A DNA stretch of 13,072 nt from an uncultured Veillonella sp. (GTDB lineage: Bacteria; Bacillota; Negativicutes; Veillonellales; Veillonellaceae): assembly GCA_934183145.1 (NCBI GenBank), contig CAKPSA010000029.1, positions 1-13,072 of the forward strand, read 5' to 3'. Below, one piece after another: positions 1-7,622 of this stretch. Both the position numbers and the translations under genes were made by a program. The notes beneath the pieces were generated by a model. That model saw nothing but the letters and a program-made list of their open reading frames with translations, was not told the origin of the DNA and made no database searches. Numbering within the stretch: position 1 is the first letter of the stretch; each line of letters begins with the position of its first letter.

Positions 1-926
1 AATACTTCTTCTGCATTGTCAGTTAACTTTTCTAATTCTCCATAAGAGTCTTCAGGTTTAGCTAATTTAACCATTTCAACTTTGTTGAATTGATGTTGAC
101 GGATAAGACCGCGTGTATCACGGCCTGCAGATCCTGCTTCAGCACGGAAACATGCAGTAAATGCAGTATAGTATTTTGGCAAATCTTCTTCGTTCAAGAT
201 TTCACCGCTATGATAGTTAGTCAATGTAACTTCAGCTGTAGGAATTAAGAAGTATTCTGTATCCTCTACATGGTACATATCTTCCGCAAATTTAGGTAAT
301 TGGCCAGTACCTGTCAAGGTTTCACGAGTTACCATATATGGAGTCATCATTTCAGTGTAGCCTTGTTTATCTACATGAAGATCAACCATGAAGTTAATAA
401 GAGCACGTTCTAAACGAGCACCTAAACCTTTATATACGGTAAAACGAGCACCGCTCATTTTACCAGCGCGATTGAAATCAAGGATATCAAGATTTTCACC
501 TAAATCCCAATGAGCTTGTACATCAAAGTCAAATTGACGTGGTTCGCCCCATTTACGCTGCTCTACATTTTCATCTTCATCAGCGCCAACAGGAACAGAT
601 GCATCACACATATTAGGTAACATCAACGCCGCATCACGTAATTTTGCTTCTACATCGCGAATACGATTATCAAGCTCAGCGATTTCATCGCCTACTTTTT
701 TCATTTCTGCGATTTTATCATCTGCATTTTCTTTATTGCGTTTTAATTGGCTAATTTCTTCAGTTACGGAGTTACGAAGAGCTTTTAACTCCTCTACTTT
801 ACCAATCAACTGACGACGTTCATCATAAGCGGATACAAAGGTTTCCAAATCGCCTTTCGTGTGACGATTATCTAAGTTTTGTTGCACTAAATCAATATTT
901 TCACGGACAAATTTCAAGTCTAACAT
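1..926 (-). CDS. serS: Seryl-tRNA synthetase (3' end beyond window)
   Basis: Class II aminoacyl-tRNA synthetase that charges tRNA-Ser (and tRNA-Sec where present) with serine in the cytosol. I translated it from the ATG at 926. 308 codons are visible, so roughly the last 110-120 residues of a usual ~425-aa protein lie off the left edge. Residues ~30-100 are the charged, heptad-like coiled-coil arm that grips the long variable arm of tRNA-Ser. Motif 1 lies around 160-200, the TAE serine-binding motif is at 230-232, and motif 2 with the signature [14 protein letters not shown] is at 260-273. The start is supported by GAGG at 935-938, eight bases upstream. A promoter is visible just upstream and the 5' leader is only about 45 nt, so no T-box leader fits here. 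Identification is firm. Confidence 0.97.
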   Translation of the reverse strand, partial: MLDLKFVRENIDLVQQNLDNRHTKGDLETFVSAYDERRQLIGKVEELKALRNSVTEEISQLKRNKENADDKIAEMKKVGDEIAELDNRIRDVEAKLRDAALMLPNMCDASVPVGADEDENVEQRKWGEPRQFDFDVQAHWDLGENLDILDFNRAGKMSGARFTVYKGLGARLERALINFMVDLHVDKQGYTEMMTPYMVTRETLTGTGQLPKFAEDMYHVEDTEYFLIPTAEVTLTNYHSGEILNEEDLPKYYTAFTACFRAEAGSAGRDTRGLIRQHQFNKVEMVKLAKPEDSYGELEKLTDNAEEV

Positions 927-979
927 ACTATAAACCTCATCTTCCAACTATGCTACGAACAATATATTCAATACGTTTA

Positions 980-988
980 AGTATACCA
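980..988 (-). promoter_or_regulatory. Probable serS promoter (extended -10)
   Basis: On the minus strand TGGTATACT is an extended -10 element, with the hexamer at 980-985. It lies in the 124-bp gap between the CDF gene and serS, about 55 bp before the serS ATG. No good -35 hexamer is seen 16-18 bp upstream, which extended -10 promoters tolerate. No clear terminator follows the CDF gene, so read-through into serS is also possible. Confidence 0.5.
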
Positions 989-1050
989 TATATTGGTGTA
1001 TTTATCATTAAATTATAAGCTACCTACTAGATTTCTAATTAATTTTTATA

Positions 1051-2004
1051 CTATTCATCATCATCTTCTTCTAGTAAATAATCTTTGGCCATCCATTTTC
1101 GGGTTCCCGTGAAAGAAATGGTTACCCATTTTTCCGTTGGGTTCCCTCCAATTTCCTGGTCAATTTCATTGCGAATCGCATCGATTTCAGCAATCGTTTG
1201 ATAAGGGAAGTTCTTACGAACTAAAATATCAATTTCAATAATTCGAGTGTTCCCATATACTTGTACACTAGAAACATAATCTTTGAAATTGTACTTTTCC
1301 ATAAAGCGATCCATGATTTCTTGCACTTCATTATGCAATGAAGTCGGCGCCCACCCTAATACTTGTTTCACAGATGGGATAATAATGCTGAATGCTGACG
1401 GTATCATCTGTACTGCTAATACGATGAGAACAATTGGGTCAATATACGCTGCCCAATCAGCATATTCAGTTCCTTCTAACATGATAGCCACTACGAAACT
1501 GATCAAAATAGCCGCTTCCAGTAAAGCATCAACATACCAACTCACATTATCAAATTTAATTAAGTTGGACTGTAAGCTTTTATTAATCCGTCGTACATAC
1601 AAGTAATATATTGTATCAGCAACGGTGAAAAAGATAGCATAATAAATGGCTGGCCCAAAATCTACATGACGCCCGCCCGATATAAGGTCTGTAATGCCAC
1701 TAGATAAGGCATAAATTACGATTAGCAATATAAAGAAGCCTTCTACGGCGAGTACCAAAGGTTCAAACTGCCAATAGCCAAACTGGAATCGCTTACTCGT
1801 CTCACGGGCTATTAACTTGGCCGTCATAAGCATCATGATCTTAATAACAACATCCACAAAGGAAAATACACCATCTAATAAGACCGCGCTAGATCCCGTG
1901 ACAATACCCATTATAGTACCACTTACCGCTACAAGGGCCATTAACCCTACGGATTGCATAAGTAACTTCTGTTCTATAGAGCGTCTTGCCCCTAATATAT
2001 CCAT
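1051..2004 (-). CDS. Cation diffusion facilitator (CDF) family transporter, divergent metal site
   Basis: Predicted inner-membrane divalent-metal efflux protein of 317 aa. Six hydrophobic segments are visible at roughly 14-36, 39-60, 82-103, 117-137, 160-177 and 189-211. A soluble C-terminal domain follows (222-317; pattern VSSVQVYGNTRIIEIDI), as in CDF proteins, ending in an acidic EEDDDE tail. The TM2 signature SSAVLLDGVFSFVDV carries Asp44 and Asp51. In TM5 the usual HxxxD reads SWYVD (Ser155, Asp159), so the typical histidine is missing. I start at the ATG at 2004 because GTGGGG (2011-2016) sits at SD distance from it. The in-frame GTG at 2016 lies inside that SD and has only a poor site upstream. 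Substrate (Zn, Mn, Fe, Co) cannot be told. It has its own promoter behind the guaD terminator. Confidence 0.85.
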   Translation of the reverse strand: MDILGARRSIEQKLLMQSVGLMALVAVSGTIMGIVTGSSAVLLDGVFSFVDVVIKIMMLMTAKLIARETSKRFQFGYWQFEPLVLAVEGFFILLIVIYALSSGITDLISGGRHVDFGPAIYYAIFFTVADTIYYLYVRRINKSLQSNLIKFDNVSWYVDALLEAAILISFVVAIMLEGTEYADWAAYIDPIVLIVLAVQMIPSAFSIIIPSVKQVLGWAPTSLHNEVQEIMDRFMEKYNFKDYVSSVQVYGNTRIIEIDILVRKNFPYQTIAEIDAIRNEIDQEIGGNPTEKWVTISFTGTRKWMAKDYLLEEDDDE

Positions 2005-2039
2005 TAAGTACCCCACTTTCTTAATTTGTATATCTTTTT

Positions 2040-2067
2040 ATTATACACCAAGGGCATTGATGCGCAA
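2040..2067 (-). promoter_or_regulatory. Probable promoter of the CDF transporter gene
   Basis: On the minus strand TTGCGC (2062-2067) and a perfect TATAAT (2040-2045) are separated by 16 bp. The pair lies between the guaD terminator and the CDF start, giving a leader of about 30 nt. Confidence 0.55.
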
Positions 2068-2074
2068 TATGAGG

Positions 2075-2116
2075 TCAAAATAAAACAGGTAGCTTGCATG
2101 CTATACAAACTACCTG
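2075..2116 (-). terminator. Rho-independent terminator after guaD
   Basis: On the minus strand CAGGTAG (2110-2116) pairs with CTACCTG (2086-2092), and the RNA continues TTTTATTTTG. The loop is long (17 nt) but can hold a small inner TAGC/GCTA pairing. It lies about 55 nt after the guaD stop codon and closes the permease-guaD transcript. Confidence 0.75.
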
Positions 2117-2170
2117 CTATGGATACTATGTAAATTCTTTTTTATTGCCAGCTTTAATACAGATTAACTA

Positions 2171-3460
2171 TTAACCTTGAAAACCTTGAGGTTTCAGTAA
2201 TACCTGTCCCGCTACATAGCGCTCAACAATATGTCGATCATCACCAACATATAACCAACGTTCAAGCCGTTCCTCTAAGGTGCGTTCATTCGGATCAAAT
2301 AGTGATGTATCATCAATGATAAGGGCATCTAGGTCACAACCTTTTTCAAAGCTACCCACCTTACCAAAGAACTTACCTCCACCCTTTGTAGCCATATAGA
2401 ATGCTTCACTTAATGTGAGAGGCGCATAATTTGAATCTACTTCCACCCATTTCATTTTAGATAATCCAATGGCTTCTGTAAGAACCTTCGCCATTGATAC
2501 CATATGACCACCAGAAATATCAGAGCCTAAACCAATTGATATATTCCGTTTCATTAGCTTACGAATCGGTGCAATACCACTTGATAGGTTTACATTGGAA
2601 TATGGACAATGAGATACCATAGTTTGTGTTTCTGCCATACGATCCATTTCTTCATCACTTAAATGAATGCAATGAGCCATTACCGTTGGCGTCCGCCCCA
2701 TCAATTTGTGTTCATAATATACATCTGTATAATTTGGTGACTCCGGATGTAATGCTGCCACCCAATCGATTTCGCCATGATTTTCCGATAAATGAGATTG
2801 AATTGGTACATTGTACTCTTCGGCCAATTTACCTAGCCCAGACATTAACTCACTTGTACAGGATGGTACAAACCGAGGGGTAATTATAGGTTTTACTAAA
2901 GGACCAAATGGAACAGCTTCTTCTAACCAGTCTTTCGTATCCGCTAAGGATTGACTTGTTTCTTCAATCAAGAAATCCGGACTATTGCGGTCCATATTGA
3001 CCTTACCTACATAGGCAGATAATCCAGCTTTTTGTAAAAGTTCCATCAACACCAATGTACTTTCTTTATGGATAGTACCAAACAGTATACTTCTAGTAGT
3101 CCCATTTCTCCATAAGTCTTGGACAAAGGCGCCATATACTAACCGTGCATAATCTTGATCACTAAATTTTGCTTCTTCAGGGAATGTATAGGTTTCTAGC
3201 CATGGTAATAATTCTTTATCCATACCAAGGCCACGATTACAATACTGCGGAGCGTGAGCATGCGTATCTACAAAGCCTGGAATGATAAGATTATCACCAT
3301 AATCAGTAACCTCGCATGCTGCATAAGCTGGTGGAATACTTTCACCACAATATACGACCACACCATCTACGGCAATGATATAGCCATGTTGAATAGATAT
3401 AAACTCTGATGGACGCGGTGTATATAAGATATTTCCTTTTAAAATAAGTGTCGAATTCAT
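2171..3460 (-). CDS. guaD: Guanine deaminase
   Basis: Zinc-dependent amidohydrolase that deaminates guanine to xanthine and ammonia in the cytosol, committing guanine to xanthine metabolism. The 429-aa length fits GuaD. The metal-site motifs are in order: PGFVDTHAHAPQY at 61-73 (HxH at His67 and His69), QSHLSEN at 221-227 (His223 and Glu226, typical of guanine deaminases), AHCIHL at 262-267 (His263), and GLGSDISGG at 310-318 (Asp314). This set separates it from the related chlorohydrolase/SsnA and cytosine deaminase branches. A strong SD, AGGAGGT (3464-3470), supports the ATG. It lies 100 bp behind the purine permease with no convincing promoter between them, and a terminator follows it. The two genes therefore probably share the riboswitch-controlled promoter upstream of the permease. 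Confidence 0.95.
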   Translation of the reverse strand: MNSTLILKGNILYTPRPSEFISIQHGYIIAVDGVVVYCGESIPPAYAACEVTDYGDNLIIPGFVDTHAHAPQYCNRGLGMDKELLPWLETYTFPEEAKFSDQDYARLVYGAFVQDLWRNGTTRSILFGTIHKESTLVLMELLQKAGLSAYVGKVNMDRNSPDFLIEETSQSLADTKDWLEEAVPFGPLVKPIITPRFVPSCTSELMSGLGKLAEEYNVPIQSHLSENHGEIDWVAALHPESPNYTDVYYEHKLMGRTPTVMAHCIHLSDEEMDRMAETQTMVSHCPYSNVNLSSGIAPIRKLMKRNISIGLGSDISGGHMVSMAKVLTEAIGLSKMKWVEVDSNYAPLTLSEAFYMATKGGGKFFGKVGSFEKGCDLDALIIDDTSLFDPNERTLEERLERWLYVGDDRHIVERYVAGQVLLKPQGFQG

Positions 3461-3560
3461 ATAACCTCCTTACGTGATCAGAGCGTTAAAAGACTATGCC
3501 CAAATAACACGCTAGATTTTCTTTAATAGACTATGCTATATGATTCATAGTATATGCTAT

Positions 3561-4904
3561 TTAAATAGCAAAGTGAATGATGAACGCCACAGTCAGGATG
3601 TACATAATTGGATGAATTTCGCGACGGCGGCCCGTTGTCAGTTTAATCAATGTATAAGAAACGAATCCAAAGGATAAGCCTTGAGCAATACTAAATGTTA
3701 ATGGCATGAGAAGAATCGTTAAGAATGCAGGCAATGCTTCTGTAAAATCAGTGAAGTCAATGTGCGTTACTTCACTCATCATAAATACGCCAATGGTAAT
3801 GAGTACAGGTGCTGTCGCTTGTACAGGCACCAACAAGAATAATGGAGCAAAGAACAGAGACCCCAAGTATAAAAGGCCTGTTACTACTGCAGTAAGTCCT
3901 GTACGACCACCATCCGCAACAGCAGCCGCACTTTCAATATAAGAAGTAACTGTAGAAGTACCTGCAACGGCACCTGCAGCAGCACCGATAGACGTACATA
4001 GCAATGCTTTGTCTAAATTTTCAAATTTACCATTTTCATCTACGAGGTTTGCCTTTCTCGTTACACCAATTAATGTACCGATATTATCAAACATATCTAC
4101 AATAGTAATGGAGAAAATGATAGAGAATATACCATATTTAATGGCGCCCATTACATCTAGTTGAGCGAATGTATCAACTGGAACCGGTGGCACCAAATTA
4201 AAGATATCTGCACTTGTAGCAGGCATCTTAGTTAAACCTAATCCCATCGCTGCTATTGTAGTGAAAGCCATGCCGATGAGCAAGCCACCTTTAACTTGTT
4301 TGGCAAGCAAAATACTAGTAATAAATAAACCCAATAAGGTCAATAATACAGCCGGGTCTTTCATATTTCCTAATGTTACAAAGGTAGCATTATCAGAAAC
4401 GATAATGTGCGCATTTTTAAAGCCGATAAAAGCAACGAATAAACCAATCCCCACACCGATAGATGTTTTTAACACTTGCGGAATACCATCTACAATTTTG
4501 TTAAGAACTTTGGTAACCGTTAAAATAACAAACACTGTACCAGAGATAAAAACAGCTCCTAATGCTGTTTGCCAACTAAGCCCCATAGCACCACAAATAG
4601 TGTACGAAAAGAACGCACTAAGACCAAGGCCGGGTGCTACGATAACAGGAACATTGGCTACTAAACCGATAAGCATTGTGGCAAAGGCAGTAGTTAAAAT
4701 CACGGCAGCCACTGTACTCTCATGAGGCATCCCCGATACAGCTAGCAAATTTGGTATAACCGCTAGGATATACACGGATGCAATAAACATTGTAATACCA
4801 GCAAAAAACTCAGTTTTTACTGACGTGCCATGTTGGGATAACTTGAAAAACCGATCAAGAAAACCCTTAGATTGATTAGTTCTTTCGTACTCCATCGAAC
4901 TCAT
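3561..4904 (-). CDS. AzgA/PbuG-type purine permease (NCS2 superfamily)
   Basis: Inner-membrane proton-coupled nucleobase importer of 447 aa, hydrophobic along its length with about a dozen or more membrane spans. It belongs to the AzgA-like branch (COG2252: PbuG/PbuO of Bacillus, GhxP/AdeP of E. coli). Signatures are APGLGLSAFFSY, SWQTALGAVFISG, SITIVDMFDNIGTLIGV and GTSTVTSYIESAAAVADGGRTG. The usual Asn of the first motif is Ser here. I take the ATG at 4904 because CCTCCC at 4913-4918 (GGGAGG on the minus strand) is the SD. An upstream in-frame ATG at 4955 falls in the T-run of the leader terminator. Guanine/hypoxanthine/xanthine transport is inferred from the guanine-class aptamer upstream and guaD downstream; the motifs alone do not separate these from adenine. 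Confidence 0.9.
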   Translation of the reverse strand: MSSMEYERTNQSKGFLDRFFKLSQHGTSVKTEFFAGITMFIASVYILAVIPNLLAVSGMPHESTVAAVILTTAFATMLIGLVANVPVIVAPGLGLSAFFSYTICGAMGLSWQTALGAVFISGTVFVILTVTKVLNKIVDGIPQVLKTSIGVGIGLFVAFIGFKNAHIIVSDNATFVTLGNMKDPAVLLTLLGLFITSILLAKQVKGGLLIGMAFTTIAAMGLGLTKMPATSADIFNLVPPVPVDTFAQLDVMGAIKYGIFSIIFSITIVDMFDNIGTLIGVTRKANLVDENGKFENLDKALLCTSIGAAAGAVAGTSTVTSYIESAAAVADGGRTGLTAVVTGLLYLGSLFFAPLFLLVPVQATAPVLITIGVFMMSEVTHIDFTDFTEALPAFLTILLMPLTFSIAQGLSFGFVSYTLIKLTTGRRREIHPIMYILTVAFIIHFAI

Positions 4905-4950
4905 CTCATTTACCTCCCAAACTTTTAGAAAAATAAAATATAAGTAGATA

Positions 4951-4996
4951 AACAAAAAACGACTACAAGAGCATCAAAAATAAGCTCTTGTAGTCG
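4951..4996 (-). terminator. Riboswitch expression platform: intrinsic terminator
   Basis: On the minus strand CGACTACAAGAGC (4996-4984) pairs perfectly over 13 bp with 4972-4960 around an 11-nt loop, followed by TTTTTTGTT (4959-4951). The 5' arm is made of the 3' edge of aptamer P3, J3/1 and the P1 3' strand, so the terminator and the ligand-bound aptamer cannot form together. It lies in the permease leader, about 50 nt before the start codon. Confidence 0.93.
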
Positions 4997-5050
4997 CAAA
5001 TATCGGTTTACGCTAGAGAGCCTTGACCCATCACGTCAAGGTTATACAAG
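4987..5050 (-). promoter_or_regulatory. Purine riboswitch aptamer, guanine class
   Basis: Minus-strand structure matching the purine aptamer (Rfam Purine family). P1 CTTGT/ACAAG pairs 5046-5050 with 4987-4991. J1/2 gives the conserved TATAA. P2 CCTTGAC/GTCAAGG pairs 5035-5041 with 5021-5027, with loop GTGATGG. J2/3 carries TCTCTA, matching the conserved YUCUA core. P3 CGTAAA/TTTGCG pairs 5007-5012 with 4995-5000, with loop CCGATA. J3/1 is ACT. The loop GG (5028-5029) can kiss the loop CC (5005-5006). The specificity base equivalent to C74 of xpt is C at 4993, so guanine/hypoxanthine is expected rather than adenine, which needs U74. L3 is one base shorter than usual unless the closing A-U pair is open. 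I folded this by eye against the known aptamer. Confidence 0.92.
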
Positions 5051-5171
5051 GAATATCATATTACTATAAAATTTAATATCAGTATCTTATGTATAGGTAT
5101 TAAAACTAAATAAGAAAAAATTTCATTTAATGAGTTTTTATCATTAATATTATGCGTTTAATACATTTTAT
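5051..5171 (-). other. AT-rich 5' leader ahead of the riboswitch
   Basis: This stretch lies between the predicted transcription start and the aptamer. It holds a 7-bp hairpin TTAATGA/TCATTAA (5141-5147 with 5127-5133) followed after five bases by a T-run near 5112-5120. The hairpin has no stabilising GC pairs, so a terminator call would be weak. No open frame longer than six codons starts with ATG here. Together with the aptamer, its terminator and the end of the decarboxylase region, this accounts for the ~410-bp gap without genes. Confidence 0.4.
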
Positions 5172-5177
5172 AGACTT

Positions 5178-5206
5178 AGTATAAAGTTATTTTTATACAC
5201 TGTCAA
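5178..5206 (-). promoter_or_regulatory. Promoter of the permease-guaD operon
   Basis: On the minus strand a perfect TTGACA (5201-5206) and TATACT (5178-5183) are separated by 17 bp. The expected start near 5171 puts about 120 nt of very AT-rich leader before the riboswitch aptamer. Confidence 0.85.
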
Positions 5207-5221
5207 TAATTATTAATAAAA

Positions 5222-5253
5222 AGTCAGATTGTTTTTTAATTTAACTAAAAAAC
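5222..5253 (-). terminator. Possible weak AT-rich terminator after the decarboxylase
   Basis: On the minus strand GTTTTTTA (5246-5253) can pair with TAAAAAAC (5231-5238) around a 7-nt loop, followed by CAATCTGACTTTTTATT. The stem is almost all A-U, so it is at best a weak terminator. It is the only candidate seen between the decarboxylase stop and the permease promoter. Confidence 0.35.
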
Positions 5254-5315
5254 TATTTTCTATAGATTTATTAATTCAGTAAATTCCTATAATCCTTGTA
5301 TTCTATCGTATAATC

Positions 5316-7490
5316 TTACATTTCATATTCTTTTTTCAATACATATCCATAGGCTTGTTTATAGCCATTAGCTTGTTCTGTAATGTATACACCTTGTATT
5401 TCTGGCGCAAAACCTGGCAACAGATTGATACCTTCTTCTAAAGCCAAGAAATAGTCGCAAGCCGTCTTTGACCAACGTTCTCCTGGTTGCACACACAATA
5501 CACCTGGTGGATATGGAAGAGCCCCCTCAAGAGCAATACGTCCTTCTGCTTCGCGTAGCGGTATTAATTCCCCCTTATTGCGTTGAAACTCAAAATTTGC
5601 CTCTTGTGGATTCATTACATAGTCGGGGAAATATTCACGAGAGAATAGCCGTTGTTGTAGAAGGCTTACATTTCTAGACTTATAAAAATCATGCATTTCT
5701 TGACATAGCTGACGAATACTATAACCTTTATATTTCTCTATATGACTAAAGTAAATAGATGGCAGCACCTCTTCCATTGGTGCATCTCGATCTATGAGGT
5801 CTTCAAAACGAATGAGTTCCGCTACGAGCTCATCCATCTTACTTTGAGATTCTGCTGGTGTCATAAGGAATAAAATCGTATTTAAATCACATTTTTCAGG
5901 GATAATTCGATTTTCCCGTAAATAATTAGCAAGAATATTAGCAGGGATGCCAAACTCTTCATATTCGCCAGTCTCTACATTAATTCCTGGTGTAATCAGT
6001 TGGAATTTACAAGGATCGATAAAATATTGCCCCTTACCATAGCCTTTAAACGAGTGCCACTTGGCTTCCGGCTCAAAAGCAAAGTAATCTACATCACCTG
6101 CCATATCCTGCGTATTTCCGTCTTCCCATTTTTTGCCATGCACTATAGGTGGTACTAACGGGCGGAGATATTTGCAGTGCTTCAATACGGCTTTACGAGC
6201 ATCAATAGCAACTTCAACACATTCACGCCATAAATTTTGACCTAGTTCACCTTCATGGATTTTTGCATTTACATCAAGAGATGCAAATAACGGATAAAAT
6301 GGAGAGGTAGATGCATGCATCATAAAGGAATTATTAAAACGTTTATGATCTACATAACGGTCTTGCCCCTTTATATGACTATCCTTCTTATGAATTTGAG
6401 AGGTTTGAGAAAAACCAGCTTGTTGCTTATGTACTGATTGGGTTACTAAAATTCCTGGATCATTTGGACCTAACTCTAATAATAGGGGACTACAATCTTT
6501 CATCATAGGAATAAATTGTTCATATCCCACCCATGCAGAGTCAAAGAAAATATAGTCACAAAGATGACCAATTTTATCTACTACTTGACGAGCATTATAA
6601 ATCGTCCCATCATAGGTACCCAATTGAATTACTGCTAAACGAATAGGACGCTTAGCCTTTGCTTTTTCAGGGGATTTTTCACCGATTAATTGACGAATAT
6701 AACTTTCATCAAAACAATGATCTAAAATACCTCCAATGGAGCCAAAAGGATTGCGTGCAGTCTCAAGATATATAGGCGTTGCACCTGACATAACAAGGCC
6801 TCCATGGCAAATGGATTTATGGTTATTCCGATCATATAAAATAATATCCCCTGGTGTTAAAAGGGCATTAAGAACTACCTTATTCGCTGAAGATGTACCA
6901 TTTAACACAAAATAAGTTTTATCAGCATTATAGACTTTCGCTGCATGCGCTTGCGCATCATACGCATAGCCTTCGTGAATTAAAAGATCCCCTAATTTTA
7001 CATCTGCATTACAAAGGTCTGCTCTAAATATATTTTCCCCAAAGAAATTATAAAAGGCACGACCTGTAGGATGTTTATAGAAGAACTGACCACCTTGATG
7101 ACCTGGACAGTCAAACTGTGAATTTCGTTCCCCCACATAATCGGATAAAGCACTGAAAAATGGTGGCAAAATAGAGGATTCATAATTTACAACTAATTTT
7201 TCGATCTCTAATTTGCAATCGTCCAAACTTGTAGATGAAAAATCTATAATCGATGCTATGCGATCCTTATATAAAGATAAATCGCTAGTTTCATCAAATC
7301 TTAGAACAATAATAGGTATACCAAATGTATGAATTTGATTATTATTGACAAAATCTAAATCACAATCACCGATTACAACGGCACCTACATCTATAAAATC
7401 TGTATCAGAAACAGGAACACATATACGGCCCTCTATAGAACTAATTTTGGATTGTACGGAATCAGATAAAGCAATCTTTAAATGTTTCAC
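5316..7490 (-). CDS. speC: Ornithine decarboxylase, PLP fold-type I (SpeC/SpeF type)
   Basis: Cytosolic PLP enzyme that decarboxylates ornithine to putrescine. The 724-aa length fits the prokaryotic ornithine decarboxylases (E. coli SpeC ~711, SpeF ~730). Residues 1 to ~107 are a divergent N-terminal wing domain. The PLP domain follows with LNGTSSANK (196-204), DRNNHKS (220-226), FDSAW (316-320) and SVHKQQAGFSQTSQIHKKD (352-370). Lys355 forms the PLP aldimine, at the same number as in E. coli SpeC. The C-terminal domain ends in YGYVLKKEYEM. The start is a GTG two bases after a long SD, GGAGGAGG (7493-7500). It has its own promoter region behind the lysS terminator and no PotE-like antiporter beside it, which argues for a biosynthetic role over acid resistance. 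Lysine or arginine as substrate is less likely but not excluded by sequence. Confidence 0.9.
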   Translation of the reverse strand: MKHLKIALSDSVQSKISSIEGRICVPVSDTDFIDVGAVVIGDCDLDFVNNNQIHTFGIPIIVLRFDETSDLSLYKDRIASIIDFSSTSLDDCKLEIEKLVVNYESSILPPFFSALSDYVGERNSQFDCPGHQGGQFFYKHPTGRAFYNFFGENIFRADLCNADVKLGDLLIHEGYAYDAQAHAAKVYNADKTYFVLNGTSSANKVVLNALLTPGDIILYDRNNHKSICHGGLVMSGATPIYLETARNPFGSIGGILDHCFDESYIRQLIGEKSPEKAKAKRPIRLAVIQLGTYDGTIYNARQVVDKIGHLCDYIFFDSAWVGYEQFIPMMKDCSPLLLELGPNDPGILVTQSVHKQQAGFSQTSQIHKKDSHIKGQDRYVDHKRFNNSFMMHASTSPFYPLFASLDVNAKIHEGELGQNLWRECVEVAIDARKAVLKHCKYLRPLVPPIVHGKKWEDGNTQDMAGDVDYFAFEPEAKWHSFKGYGKGQYFIDPCKFQLITPGINVETGEYEEFGIPANILANYLRENRIIPEKCDLNTILFLMTPAESQSKMDELVAELIRFEDLIDRDAPMEEVLPSIYFSHIEKYKGYSIRQLCQEMHDFYKSRNVSLLQQRLFSREYFPDYVMNPQEANFEFQRNKGELIPLREAEGRIALEGALPYPPGVLCVQPGERWSKTACDYFLALEEGINLLPGFAPEIQGVYITEQANGYKQAYGYVLKKEYEM

Positions 7491-7537
7491 AGCCTCCTCC
7501 TTTTATAACTATGTATCGTTCATATACTACATCAACA

Positions 7538-7565
7538 TATATAAAATAAAATATACTATTAACAA
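7538..7565 (-). promoter_or_regulatory. Possible promoter of the decarboxylase gene
   Basis: On the minus strand TTGTTA (7560-7565) and TATATA (7538-7543) are separated by 16 bp, about 50 bp before the GTG start. The whole gap is AT-rich, so other placements are possible. Confidence 0.4.
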
Positions 7566-7574
7566 CATATGACG

Positions 7575-7607
7575 AATAAAAAAACTCCCTACTCAAAGAA
7601 TAGGGAG
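7575..7607 (-). terminator. Rho-independent terminator after lysS
   Basis: On the minus strand CTCCCTA (7601-7607) pairs with TAGGGAG (7585-7591), with further TC/GA pairing inside the loop, followed by TTTTTTTATT. It begins about 15 nt after the lysS stop and ends the right-hand cluster. Confidence 0.92.
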
Positions 7608-7622
7608 CCTTTTAGTTTTAGA

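Noticed and set aside
927..1050. T-box leader controlling serS
   Set aside because: The leader is only about 45 nt from the predicted promoter and no T-box core or specifier stem is seen. The short gaps before greA and lysS also exclude one.
2005..2016. GTG start of the CDF transporter at 2016
   Set aside because: The GTG is part of the GTGGGG that serves as SD for the ATG at 2004, and its own upstream sequence is poor.
4261..4725. 154-codon open frame on the plus strand inside the permease gene
   Set aside because: It is a mirror of the hydrophobic permease coding frame with no SD and no domain.
4905..4955. Longer permease start at 4955, adding 17 residues
   Set aside because: That ATG lies in the T-run of the riboswitch terminator and has no SD. 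The ATG at 4904 has a good GGGAGG.
4987..5050. Adenine or 2'-deoxyguanosine riboswitch
   Set aside because: Adenine aptamers need U at the C74 position, which is C here. The J2/3 core keeps the U51-equivalent expected for guanine-class aptamers, which argues against the deoxyguanosine variant.
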